Translations under genes and position numbers: made by a program
Part shown: positions 55,480 through 63,601 of the stretch, in pieces
How positions within the stretch are numbered: the first letter of the stretch is position 1
Layout of the letters: every line of letters starts with the position of its first letter
From: Pseudomonas sp. MN1F
GTDB taxonomy: Bacteria > Pseudomonadota > Gammaproteobacteria > Pseudomonadales > Pseudomonadaceae
DNA length: 64,000 nucleotides
Direction of reading: 5' to 3'
NCBI RefSeq assembly: GCF_009391885.1
Contig: NZ_VZII01000032.1
Location: 1-64,000 of the forward strand
Notes under the pieces: model-generated
What the model was told of the DNA's origin: nothing
What the model saw: the letters and a program-made list of their open reading frames with translations, nothing else
Databases searched by the model: none

Positions 55480-56264
55480 ACCCGTTTCGGACCTCGTTCG
55501 TCAGCGAGTCGCAGCCGCCAGCCACCTGGCGCGCCTCCCAGCCCCATTACCTGCGCATCCGCGATCAACTGGCCAGCGAGCTGGCCCAGTGCTGCCTGCC
55601 TGCCGACAGCAAACTACCCGCGGAACGGGACATGGCCGAGCGCTTCGGCTGCACCCGCGTGACCCTTCGCCAGGCCCTGCAGTTGCTGGAAACCGACGGC
55701 GTCATCTACCGCCAGGACCGCCGCGGCTGGTACGTCAGCCCGCCACGCATCCGCTACGACCCGACCGGCATCATCGGCTTCATGGAATACGTCGCCACCC
55801 AGGGGCGCACGCCACGCACCGAGTGCCTGCACGCCGAACGCCGCCCGGCCGGGGCCTGGCTGGCCAAGCGCATGGGCCTGGAACACCCGGAGGAACCGGT
55901 GTTCTACCTGCAGCGCCGCCGCTGGGTCGACCAGCGTCCGGTACTGCTGGAGTGCAACGTGCTGGTGGCTGACTGGTGCCCCAGGTTGCTCGACGCCGAC
56001 CTCAACACCTCGCTGACCGCCCTGCTGCGCGAACGTTTCGGCCGCGTGCAGTCGCGCAGCGAGCTGTGCATGCACCCCGAGACGATGAACGACTTTCAGG
56101 CTGACCTGCTGCAGGTTTCCCCAGGCTCGAGCAGCTTTTACCTGGAGCGCCTGAGCTTCGGCGAACGCGGCCAGCCGGTCGAATTCGACCAGGAGTTCTG
56201 GCGCCCGGATGCGCTCGCGGTGGTGTTACAAACCCGCTATCCCGGCCAGGGCGAGGCGCCATGA
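55476..56264 (+). CDS. GntR-family regulator with UTRA domain
   Basis: A 262-residue regulator of the HutC/FarR subfamily. The winged helix at residues 24-88 includes LPAERDMAERFGCTRVTLRQALQLLETDGVIYRQDRRGWYVSPP. The UTRA ligand domain follows (ECLHAERRPAGAWLAKRMGLEHPEEPVFYLQRRRWVDQRPVLLECNVL, then FYLERLSFGERGQPVEFDQEFWR). The ligand may be a phosphorylated or free product of this pathway. Its expected operator, TGGTATATACCA, is at 49606-49617 in front of the operon. It overlaps pnuC-like and HAD genes by four bases each, so it belongs fully to the operon. Confidence 0.94.
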   Translation: MNPFRTSFVSESQPPATWRASQPHYLRIRDQLASELAQCCLPADSKLPAERDMAERFGCTRVTLRQALQLLETDGVIYRQDRRGWYVSPPRIRYDPTGIIGFMEYVATQGRTPRTECLHAERRPAGAWLAKRMGLEHPEEPVFYLQRRRWVDQRPVLLECNVLVADWCPRLLDADLNTSLTALLRERFGRVQSRSELCMHPETMNDFQADLLQVSPGSSSFYLERLSFGERGQPVEFDQEFWRPDALAVVLQTRYPGQGEAP

Positions 56265-56866
56265 ACGGCCTGTCCGACGCCGCGCTGGAAGCACTGCTGC
56301 AGGCCGCCGACGGCTTGATCTTCGACTGCGATGGCACCCTGATCGACAGCCTGCCCGCCTATGCTGCTGCCTGGCGCGAGGGCTTCGCCGGGTCTGGCAA
56401 AATCATGGACGGCGCATGGCACGCCGCCCACTGCGGCCTGTGCGAGACGCAACTGATGGCACAATTCGAACACACTTATCAGGTCACGCTGGATCGCCCC
56501 AGGGTGGTGGCGACCATGCGCCAGCACTACCTGGCCAACCTGTCGCGGCAGGTGCGGGAGATTACCTGGGTGACGGCAATCGCCAGGCGGTTCACCGGGG
56601 TCAAGCCGATGGCGGTGGCGTCCAGCGGCTCTCGGCAGATCGTCCTGAGCTCACTGGCCGCCCTGGGCTTGGCCGAGTTGTTCGACACCATTGTCACCTT
56701 CGACGATGTCGGCAAGGCCAAGCCCGATCCCGCCATCCATCTGCAAGCCGCCCGGCAACTGGGGCTGACACCTGCGCGGTGCCTGGTGTTCGAGGACAGC
56801 GAGCAAGGGTTGCAGGCCGCACGACGTGGGGGCTTGCCGGTAGTGGACGTTACAAGACCCGGTTGA
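56261..56866 (+). CDS. HAD-superfamily phosphatase
   Basis: A 201-residue HAD hydrolase of the beta-phosphoglucomutase-like type. Motif I is IFDCDGTLIDS (nucleophile Asp, DxD), motif II is VASSGS, and motif III/IV is KAKPDPAIHLQAAR with FEDSEQGLQAA. The cap domain lies between residues 25 and 90. It would remove or move a phosphate on a small metabolite, balancing the kinase of the same operon. It is the last gene of the operon and is convergent with the rhodanese/PLP fusion gene, 42 bases between stops. Confidence 0.92.
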   Translation: MNGLSDAALEALLQAADGLIFDCDGTLIDSLPAYAAAWREGFAGSGKIMDGAWHAAHCGLCETQLMAQFEHTYQVTLDRPRVVATMRQHYLANLSRQVREITWVTAIARRFTGVKPMAVASSGSRQIVLSSLAALGLAELFDTIVTFDDVGKAKPDPAIHLQAARQLGLTPARCLVFEDSEQGLQAARRGGLPVVDVTRPG

Positions 56867-56908
56867 TTACCTAGGCCAGCCGCAGCTACGCAGGCCGATT
56901 GGCGCGGT

Positions 56909-59608
56909 TCAATAGCGTGCTTGCAGGGCCTGCTGCAGATCCCGGCGCAGCGACCCGACATCCTGCAGCCCGACATGCAAACGCACCAGCGTGCCCTGCA
57001 GCGGCGTGGCAAAGCGCCGATCGCCGAGGTCGCCAAGCGTCACCAGGCTTTCGTAGCCACCCCAGGAAGCGCCGATGCCGAACAGCCGCAGGCGATCGGC
57101 GAACGCCTCTGCCCGGCCCAGGCTGCCATCGCTCAACAGCAGGCTGAGCAGCCCGTTGCTGCCCTTGAAGTCCCGCTGCCACAAGGCATGACCAGGATGC
57201 TCCGGCAACCCTGGGTGGTACACCTGCGCCACCTCCTCGTGGGCTTGCAGCCAGCGGGCGATTTCCAGGCCCTGACGTTCATGCACCGCCATGCGGCTGG
57301 CCAGGCTGCGGGCACCCCGTAGCACCAGCCAGGCGTCATCCGGGCTGACCGTGCAGCCGCAGGTATCGCTGCTGCGCGACAGCGCGGCGAAGGCCTCGCG
57401 GGTGGTGCAGACACTGCCCATCATCACGTCGCTGTGGCCGGCGAAGTACTTGGTCAGGGCCATCACCGAGATGTCCGCCCCCAGGGCCAGCGGCTGGTGC
57501 AGGTAGCCCGAGCCCCAGGTATTGTCCACCGCCAGCAGGATCCCGCGCGGCTTGCACAAGGCGGCCATGGCCGGCAGGTCGTTGAGCTCGTACAGCAGCG
57601 AACTGGGGCTTTCGCTGTAGACCATGCGCGTATTCGGTTGCAACGCCGCTTCCAGCCCCTGGCCATCGGCGGCGAAGTACTCCACCGCGATGCCGAACGG
57701 CTGCAACAGTTCACGCGCCAGGCGCCGCACCGGGCCATAGACACCATCGCTGAGCAGCAGATGATCACCCGGGCGCAGGTAGGCGAGAAAAGTCTGGCTG
57801 ATCGCCTGCAGGCCGGTGGCGAACAGTTTGCAGCGGTAGCCGCCCTCCAGTTCGCTGACCAGGTCCTCCAGGGCGAAAGCCGTGGGGTTGCCCCGCGCCC
57901 CGTAGCTCAGCACCCGCTGCTGGTCGCGCTTGCCACGGGCCGCACGCTGCTCGGCGACGCTGTCGAACAGCACGGTGCTCAGGCGGCTGACCGGCGGGTT
58001 GACGCCATGGGCACCAGGGCCTGGCTCGCCGCGTCCGCCATGCACCAGCCGGGTGGCCGACGGGTCGCTGTGGGTCAGCGGGGTGAAACTGGCGATCTCG
58101 GCCGGGTGCATCTGCGCGATCAGGCCGGTCTCCCAGGCGAGGTAACGACGGGCCGCGTCCTTGTTGCCAGCGTGGCGGTCGTGAACGAAGAACAGGAAAT
58201 CGATGCAGTCGGCGTCGGCCAGGCTGCTGTCGCCGTCGACCTGCGGCCATTCGCCCAGCAATGCCTGGGGGAACAGCCCTGCGCTCTGGCGCTGGGCGGC
58301 GGGCAGTTCACTGGCGGCCAGCTCGGCGATGCGTGGATCGTCGCAGATGAACACCAGGGGGCGGCGCTCTGCCCTCACCTGCTCGGCCAGGGTCGGGCGG
58401 ATCGCCCACTTCGCGCCGTGCAGGTGGCGCTTGCGGTAGGCGCTGCTCGGGCGCAGGTCGAGCAACAGGGCGCCGTCCAGCCCGGAGGCGTCGACCTCGG
58501 CCAGGGTCAGTGGCACAGCAGCCGGGCCGGACAACGCCAGGCCGCTGGCCAGGCCGTTTTCAAGCACATGGGCGTCATGCCCCATCTGCCGCAGCCAGCT
58601 GGCCACTACCGGAGCGCGCACGCCGTCGTCATCGAACAGCACGACCCGCGCATGGCGCACGCCGATGTACAGGTCGGTGCCCTGGATCAGCTGGCCACCT
58701 GGGCAATGCTGGGCGCCGGGCAGGCTGCCCGCAGCGTATTCCTCGGGGGTACGCACGTCGCAGAGGAACAGGCTGCGCTGCGGGTCTTGCTGCCACTGGC
58801 GCACCTGCGCCGCCGATACCCTGCGGACCCCTGCCTTGCGGGCCAGGGCTTCGGCGCGGGCGTGCTGCTGCTTGAGTGCGCTACCGCTGTGCGGTGGATA
58901 ATGTCGCTGGGCGCCATGCTCCAGCGGCAGGTCCGCCAGGAACCAGCCCTGGGTACCGTTTTCCAGGGCATACACCGGGTTGTCTATGCCCAGGTTGATC
59001 AGGGTCTGCGCGCCGATGATGCTGCGGGTGCGGCCGGCACAGTTGATCACCACCGGCGTATGCGGGTCGCTGACCAGGTCTTCCAGGCGATAGCTCAGCT
59101 CACCATTGGGGCAGCAGGTGGCGCCGGGGATGTTCATCTTGGCGAATTCGTCCAACGGCCGGCCGTCGAGCAGCACCAGCGGCCTGCCCTGGCGCTGCCA
59201 GTCCGCCAGCTCCCGCGGGGTGATGCACGGGGTGTGGCAGGTGTGCTCGACCAACTCGCCGAACGCCTTGGACGGCAGGTGCACCCCGGCGAACAGTTCG
59301 AAGCCTGCGCCCTGCCAGCCCAGGCTGCCGCCCTCCAGGCAGTGCACGGCACTGTAACCCAAGGCCTGCAAGCGCCGGGCTCCGCGCTGGGCCAACTCGC
59401 CGCCGCGTTCGTCATATACCACCACCCTGACTGCCGGGTTCGGCGCCAGGCGCGGGGCTTCGATCTCAAGGTGGCTGTAAGGCAGGTTGACGGCGTGGAA
59501 CAGATGGGCCTCACCATATTGACCATGCTCGCGCAGGTCGAACAGGGCGATTTCCCGTCCGTCGAACAGCCAGGTGTGCAGCAGCGCTGGGGTGATGCTG
59601 GGAATCAT
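56909..59608 (-). CDS. Fusion of four rhodanese domains with a cystathionine-lyase-type PLP enzyme
   Basis: An 899-residue cytosolic protein. Residues 1-105, 130-235, 268-365 and 375-480 are four rhodanese-like domains. The second has a catalytic-type Cys 190 in VINCAGRTRS and the fourth Cys 422 in FICDDPRIA; in the first (YDERGG) and third (FDDDGV) the Cys is absent. Residues 515-899 are a Cys/Met-metabolism PLP enzyme with NPPVSRLSTVLFDS and the cofactor Lys 720 in MALTKYFAGHSD. The closest match in style is cystathionine beta-lyase. The two parts usually occur as separate genes. Likely role: C-S bond cleavage of an imported thiol amino acid with direct sulfane-sulfur handling. It is the last gene of the operon with the dioxygenase and ABC genes, all on the minus strand. 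Confidence 0.9.
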   Translation of the reverse strand: MIPSITPALLHTWLFDGREIALFDLREHGQYGEAHLFHAVNLPYSHLEIEAPRLAPNPAVRVVVYDERGGELAQRGARRLQALGYSAVHCLEGGSLGWQGAGFELFAGVHLPSKAFGELVEHTCHTPCITPRELADWQRQGRPLVLLDGRPLDEFAKMNIPGATCCPNGELSYRLEDLVSDPHTPVVINCAGRTRSIIGAQTLINLGIDNPVYALENGTQGWFLADLPLEHGAQRHYPPHSGSALKQQHARAEALARKAGVRRVSAAQVRQWQQDPQRSLFLCDVRTPEEYAAGSLPGAQHCPGGQLIQGTDLYIGVRHARVVLFDDDGVRAPVVASWLRQMGHDAHVLENGLASGLALSGPAAVPLTLAEVDASGLDGALLLDLRPSSAYRKRHLHGAKWAIRPTLAEQVRAERRPLVFICDDPRIAELAASELPAAQRQSAGLFPQALLGEWPQVDGDSSLADADCIDFLFFVHDRHAGNKDAARRYLAWETGLIAQMHPAEIASFTPLTHSDPSATRLVHGGRGEPGPGAHGVNPPVSRLSTVLFDSVAEQRAARGKRDQQRVLSYGARGNPTAFALEDLVSELEGGYRCKLFATGLQAISQTFLAYLRPGDHLLLSDGVYGPVRRLARELLQPFGIAVEYFAADGQGLEAALQPNTRMVYSESPSSLLYELNDLPAMAALCKPRGILLAVDNTWGSGYLHQPLALGADISVMALTKYFAGHSDVMMGSVCTTREAFAALSRSSDTCGCTVSPDDAWLVLRGARSLASRMAVHERQGLEIARWLQAHEEVAQVYHPGLPEHPGHALWQRDFKGSNGLLSLLLSDGSLGRAEAFADRLRLFGIGASWGGYESLVTLGDLGDRRFATPLQGTLVRLHVGLQDVGSLRRDLQQALQARY

Positions 59609-59684
59609 GGGACGCAGTCCGTGGTCGTTTTCTGAAGGGGAGCGCTGGCCTGCCAGCCGCCTTCTGGCGGGCAGGCAGCACCTG

Positions 59685-60275
59685 TCAAAGGCCGTAGGCC
59701 TGGATCGAAGGCGTCATCTGCGACTTGTTGTAGTTCACCACGCTGCCGTCGTCCTTGACCCCGTAGCGGTTCTCCAGCGACTCCAGCGGGCGGCCGTACA
59801 GGTGAAAATGCAAGGTCGGGCTGTCGCCCTCCACGCGAATGCCGTGCAGGTCTTCACCGAGGAACGCCACGGATGTACCCGGCTGCACCACGATCTCGCG
59901 TTCCAGCGCAAGGCGTGCACGGCGCGGGTCGCTGCCGTCGTCCTCGCGGCGGTACACGCGGTTGAGCTCCTGGCCCTCGACGGCGACGATGATCGCCCAG
60001 GTTTCATGGTTGTGCGGCAGGGTCGCCTTGCCCGGCAACAGCGAGTTGACGTACAGCGTCGGCGCTTCTCCGTCGTCATTCAGGCGGTAGCGGAACTGGG
60101 TCTCACCGGTGGCTGCATCAGGCGCCGGGAAGCGCTCGAAGTTGAACAGCTCGCGGCGCTCCGCCAGGCCTTCGAGCAGCACGACAATCTGCTGCAGCGC
60201 GGCGCGGTCGACACCGTGTTCATGGATGGCGCGCACTTGCGCGAGGAACGGCTCGATCACGGAATCACGTAACAT
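59685..60275 (-). CDS. Cupin thiol dioxygenase (cysteine dioxygenase family)
   Basis: A 196-residue cupin enzyme of the cysteine/3-mercaptopropionate dioxygenase family. The ferrous-iron triad is seen as H88 and H90 in LPHNHETWAI and H144 in LGEDLHGIRV. It oxidises a thiol to a sulfinate with oxygen. Which thiol cannot be decided: bacterial members split into cysteine and mercaptopropionate types. ATG 60275 was chosen over 60308 because it matches the family start (MLRDSVIEPFLAQVRAIHE). It lies 77 bases upstream of the fusion-protein gene and 29 after the ATPase gene. Confidence 0.9.
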   Translation of the reverse strand: MLRDSVIEPFLAQVRAIHEHGVDRAALQQIVVLLEGLAERRELFNFERFPAPDAATGETQFRYRLNDDGEAPTLYVNSLLPGKATLPHNHETWAIIVAVEGQELNRVYRREDDGSDPRRARLALEREIVVQPGTSVAFLGEDLHGIRVEGDSPTLHFHLYGRPLESLENRYGVKDDGSVVNYNKSQMTPSIQAYGL

Positions 60276-60304
60276 GGTCGGTCTCTCTTCTGGGAAAACG
60301 GGCA

Positions 60305-61123
60305 TCACACACTGAGGCTGTAACGCCCCAGGTTGCTCAACACATCGGGCGCCGGTCGGCTGGGGCGGTGGCCGCCCTCGCCCAGCGCATGCTGGAGGAA
60401 CGCGCGGGTGCGTTCGTGGGTGGGGGCGCGAAACACCTGCTCTGCGCTGCCATGCTCGACAATGCGACCGTGCTCGGTGAAATACACCTGGTCGCTGATC
60501 TCCTCGGCAAACCGCATTTCATGGGTGACCAGCACGCAGGCCATGCCCTCCTCGGTCAGCTCGCGAATCACTGCCAGCACCTCGCCGACCATCTCCGGGT
60601 CCAGCGCCGAGGTCACCTCGTCGAACAGGATCAGCCTGGGACGCATGGCCAGGGCGCGGGCAATGGCCACCCGCTGCTGCTGCCCGCCCGACAGCTCGCC
60701 CGGGAAGGTAGCAGCCTTGTGCCCCAGGCGCACCTTCTCGAGCAGCGCCAGGGCCTGTTCGCGGGCCAGCGCGCGGTCACGGCCAAGTACCTTGGTCGGC
60801 GCGATCATCAGGTTGTCCAGCACGCTCAGGTGCGGGAACAGGTTGTATTGCTGGAAGACGAAGCCCACCTGCTTGCGCAGGGCAATCAGCCCGGCCTCGC
60901 CGCGCAGTCGCTCGACCTGGGTGCCGCCGATGCGGATGCTGCCGTGCTGGGGCCGCAGCAGGCCCGTCATGCAGCGCAGGATGGTCGACTTGCCAGAGCC
61001 GGACGGGCCGATGATCGACACCGCCTGGCCGGCCTGCACGTCCAGGTCGATGCCCCGCAGTACCGGGGTGTCGGCAAAAGCCAGGTGCACGTCACGCAAC
61101 TGGATCAGGGGTTCAGAAGGCAT
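60305..61123 (-). CDS. Amino-acid ABC transporter ATP-binding protein
   Basis: A 272-residue ATPase of the polar-amino-acid family. Walker A is GPSGSGKST near residue 40, the Q-loop is FQQYNLFPHLSV, the signature is LSGGQQQRVAIARAL, Walker B is LILFDEVTSALDPE, and the switch His is in VTHEMRFAEE. It energises the two permeases upstream. It overlaps the preceding permease by 11 bases. The substrate is probably a sulfur amino acid, from the dioxygenase and PLP enzyme in the same operon; cystine or a related compound is a reasonable guess. Confidence 0.92.
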   Translation of the reverse strand: MPSEPLIQLRDVHLAFADTPVLRGIDLDVQAGQAVSIIGPSGSGKSTILRCMTGLLRPQHGSIRIGGTQVERLRGEAGLIALRKQVGFVFQQYNLFPHLSVLDNLMIAPTKVLGRDRALAREQALALLEKVRLGHKAATFPGELSGGQQQRVAIARALAMRPRLILFDEVTSALDPEMVGEVLAVIRELTEEGMACVLVTHEMRFAEEISDQVYFTEHGRIVEHGSAEQVFRAPTHERTRAFLQHALGEGGHRPSRPAPDVLSNLGRYSLSV

Positions 61124-61793
61124 AACGGCGCTCCAGGCGTTGGGTCAGGCGGGCAATCGGGTAGCAATAGGCGAAGAACAGCGCCAGCACGCTGAAGTAA
61201 ACCAGCACCGTAAAACCGCTGCGGTTGACCGTGTTGGCGGCAATCTGCGCGCTGTCGATCAGGTCGCGCACCCCCACCAGCGAAGCCAGCGCGGTGCCCA
61301 TGGTTACCACCGCATACAGGTTCATCCACGGCGGCAGCATGCGCCGCAGGCACTGCGGCAGGATGATCGAACGAAAAATCTGCCCGCGGCTGAAGGCCAG
61401 CGAGCGCGCCGCCTCCCACTGGGTGCCCGGGATCGACGCGACCGCGCCGCGGAAGATCTCGGCCACGTTGGCGCTGGCCGGCAGGGCCAGACCGACGGTG
61501 ACCTTCAGCCAGTCGGGAAATGCCACCCAGGTGCCAGCCACCTGAATGTCGAAGGGGAATACATAAGAGGTGAAATAGATCAGCACCAGCCAGGGCGCGT
61601 TGCGAAACACTTGCACCCAAAGCCGCGCCAGCACACGCAACGGTGCCAAGGGCGACAGCAGCAAGGTGCCCACCACCAGCCCCAGCAACGTGCCTAGGCC
61701 GATGGCACCGACGCTGATCTGGATATTCTGCACAAGCCCTGCGCCCAGGGTCGGCGACCAGTGCCACAGGGTGGCAAGGTTCTCAATGGCCAT
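61113..61793 (-). CDS. Amino-acid ABC transporter permease
   Basis: A 226-residue permease of the HisM/GlnP class with about five helices. The EAA docking loop is EAARSLAFSRGQIFRSIILPQCLRRMLPPW near residue 140. It pairs with the permease encoded at 61783, whose gene overlaps it by 11 bases, to form the transporter channel. GAGGATGCCTGGCT precedes ATG 61793. Confidence 0.92.
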   Translation of the reverse strand: MAIENLATLWHWSPTLGAGLVQNIQISVGAIGLGTLLGLVVGTLLLSPLAPLRVLARLWVQVFRNAPWLVLIYFTSYVFPFDIQVAGTWVAFPDWLKVTVGLALPASANVAEIFRGAVASIPGTQWEAARSLAFSRGQIFRSIILPQCLRRMLPPWMNLYAVVTMGTALASLVGVRDLIDSAQIAANTVNRSGFTVLVYFSVLALFFAYCYPIARLTQRLERRYAF

Positions 61794-62517
61794 AGCCAGG
61801 CATCCTCAGGCGCGCCTCCAGGGCGCGGCCGGCACAGTTGACTGCAAGGCTCAGCAGCCCGAAGAAGGCCAGGATCAGGATCATCAGCTCGATGACATTG
61901 TCACCTTGGGTCCAGATCATGATCGCGGCGTAGGTGATGTCGTTGACGGCGATGGCTGAAGCCACGGCGGTCATCTTCACCAGGTCGATGAGGTTGTTGA
62001 CCAACGCCGGCAAGGCAAAGCGCAGCGCCAGCGGCAATTGCACCTGCAGCAGTTGCTGGCGGCGGCTGAAGGCCAGCGAGCAGGCCGCCTCCAGGGTCAC
62101 CACCGGCACAGCCTCAATGCCGGCACGCAGGGCCTCGGCATGGAAGGCACCTTTGTGCAGCGAGATCACCAGCACCACCCAGGCGAATGGCGTCATGGGG
62201 TTGGCGCTGCCCAGGCTTTGGTTGATCAGCATGTTCAGCACCAGGAAGGCGCAGTACAGCTGCACCAGGGTCGGGGTGTTGCGGGTGACCTCGATGAAGG
62301 CCCGCGCCGGCCAGGCCAGCCAGCGGCGTCCGGTGGTCACCGCCGCAGCCAGCAGCACACCCACCAGCAGGCTGCCGGCGATGCCGCACAGGCACAGCCA
62401 CAGCGTGGTCAGCGCGCCATCCAGCAACTTGCCGCTGGCGTAGGCGTCGAACACAAAGCTGTAGTCCAGACCAAGTCGGGCAAGCTGCCCGACCAGCCAG
62501 TGCAGGACATCGCTCAT
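61783..62517 (-). CDS. Amino-acid ABC transporter permease
   Basis: A 244-residue HisM/GlnP-class permease. The N-terminal helix after GALTTLWLCLCGIAGSLLVGVLLAA and EVTRNTPTLVQLYCAFLVL are typical of the family, as is the EAA loop EAACSLAFSRRQQLLQVQLPLALRFALPALV. The start ATG at 62517 overlaps the binding-protein stop by one base. The frame also allows TTG 62520, which is less likely. It forms the inner-membrane pore with the next permease. Confidence 0.92.
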   Translation of the reverse strand: MSDVLHWLVGQLARLGLDYSFVFDAYASGKLLDGALTTLWLCLCGIAGSLLVGVLLAAAVTTGRRWLAWPARAFIEVTRNTPTLVQLYCAFLVLNMLINQSLGSANPMTPFAWVVLVISLHKGAFHAEALRAGIEAVPVVTLEAACSLAFSRRQQLLQVQLPLALRFALPALVNNLIDLVKMTAVASAIAVNDITYAAIMIWTQGDNVIELMILILAFFGLLSLAVNCAGRALEARLRMPGYGH

Positions 62518-63356
62518 CAAGCGCCTTCACCCTGCAGCTTGGCGCGCAGTTCCACCAGCGCGGGCGAAGCCGGGGTAATGTGGTTGGCCTGCTCACGCTC
62601 GATCAGCCAGCCGCTGCGGTGCCACTGCTTGACGAAAGGGTCCAGGCGCTGCTGGGTATCGGTCTCGCCCAGGCGTGTCCAGATCACCGAAGGCGCCGGG
62701 TTGAGCTCGGGGGTGAGGGCTCGGTAGCCGCTCCATTCACCGCCCTTGGCCAGCAGCGGGTTGATCAGCGTGGCGTCGTGCACGGCGGCCACGCAATTGT
62801 TGCCGCGCAGGGCCAGCAGCGATTCGGCGGAGGTCTTGAAGGCCTTGATGTCGGCGCCCAGGTTTACCAGGGCCTGGGTGTAGCTGCTGCCCTGGCTGGT
62901 GCACACCGGCTGGCCCTTGAGGTCGGCCCAGGCCTTGACCGGGCTGCCGTCGGCCAGCACGGCGGTGCCGCCGACGCGGTAGAAGGGGGTGGGCACGTGG
63001 CCCAGCAGCTTGTCGCGCTCGGCAGTCCATTCCATGTTGGCGATCAGCAGGTCGACCTTGCCCTGCTGCAGGAACTGCACGCGGTTGGCTGGCTGTACGG
63101 CCACCAGGTCCACTTCGACGCCCAGCTGGCGAGCCAGGTCGCGAGCCAGGTCGACACTGAAGCCGATGGGCTGGCGGCTGACCGGGTCGATGGCACCAAA
63201 CGGGCCCCCGGACAGCACCACCCCCACCGACAGCTTGTGGCGTTGCTGTATCTTGTCCAGGGTGGCGTCGGCCTGGGCCATGCCGCTGGCGGCCAGGGTG
63301 GCAGTGGCCAGCAATGATGCAAACAACCCGCGACGGGCGACGGTGGACAGCGACAT
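62517..63356 (-). CDS. Amino-acid-binding periplasmic protein (SBP family 3)
   Basis: A 279-residue binding protein. The signal peptide ends near ASGMAQADA (residue 29). It continues LDKIQQRHKLSVGVVLSGGPFGAIDPVSRQPIGFSVDLARDLARQLGVEVDLVAVQPANRVQFLQQGKVDLLIANMEWTAERDKLL, the full pattern of family-3 amino-acid binders. GAGGAG seven bases before ATG 63356 decides the start; the frame runs on to 63440. It is the first gene of the operon (SBP, two permeases, ATPase, dioxygenase, fusion enzyme). Its promoter region (63357-63601) is shared with the divergent LysR gene. Confidence 0.92.
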   Translation of the reverse strand: MSLSTVARRGLFASLLATATLAASGMAQADATLDKIQQRHKLSVGVVLSGGPFGAIDPVSRQPIGFSVDLARDLARQLGVEVDLVAVQPANRVQFLQQGKVDLLIANMEWTAERDKLLGHVPTPFYRVGGTAVLADGSPVKAWADLKGQPVCTSQGSSYTQALVNLGADIKAFKTSAESLLALRGNNCVAAVHDATLINPLLAKGGEWSGYRALTPELNPAPSVIWTRLGETDTQQRLDPFVKQWHRSGWLIEREQANHITPASPALVELRAKLQGEGA

Positions 63357-63601
63357 GGTGGAGCTCCTCATCCCGGCAGCCGGAACGCCCGGCCAGTGAG
63401 GGCGCATGCTAGGAAGTTGCCGAGGTGAGGGGAAATTCAAATATTGACTATCCTTATAACTCAGACGATATAGAAACGCTTAAAAAATGGAATAAGCCAG
63501 TAAATACGGGCTCCTGTAGACGAGCACTTCTATCCCTGGCACTCTAAACATAATGATTCTTTATCTTTTTTCGTCAGCCCTTGATGCAAAGATGCCTGCC
63601 C

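Noticed and set aside
57434..59635. A 733-codon plus-strand frame opposite the rhodanese/PLP fusion
   Set aside because: It is the mirror of a biased gene; the minus-strand protein has clear rhodanese and PLP motifs, this frame has none.
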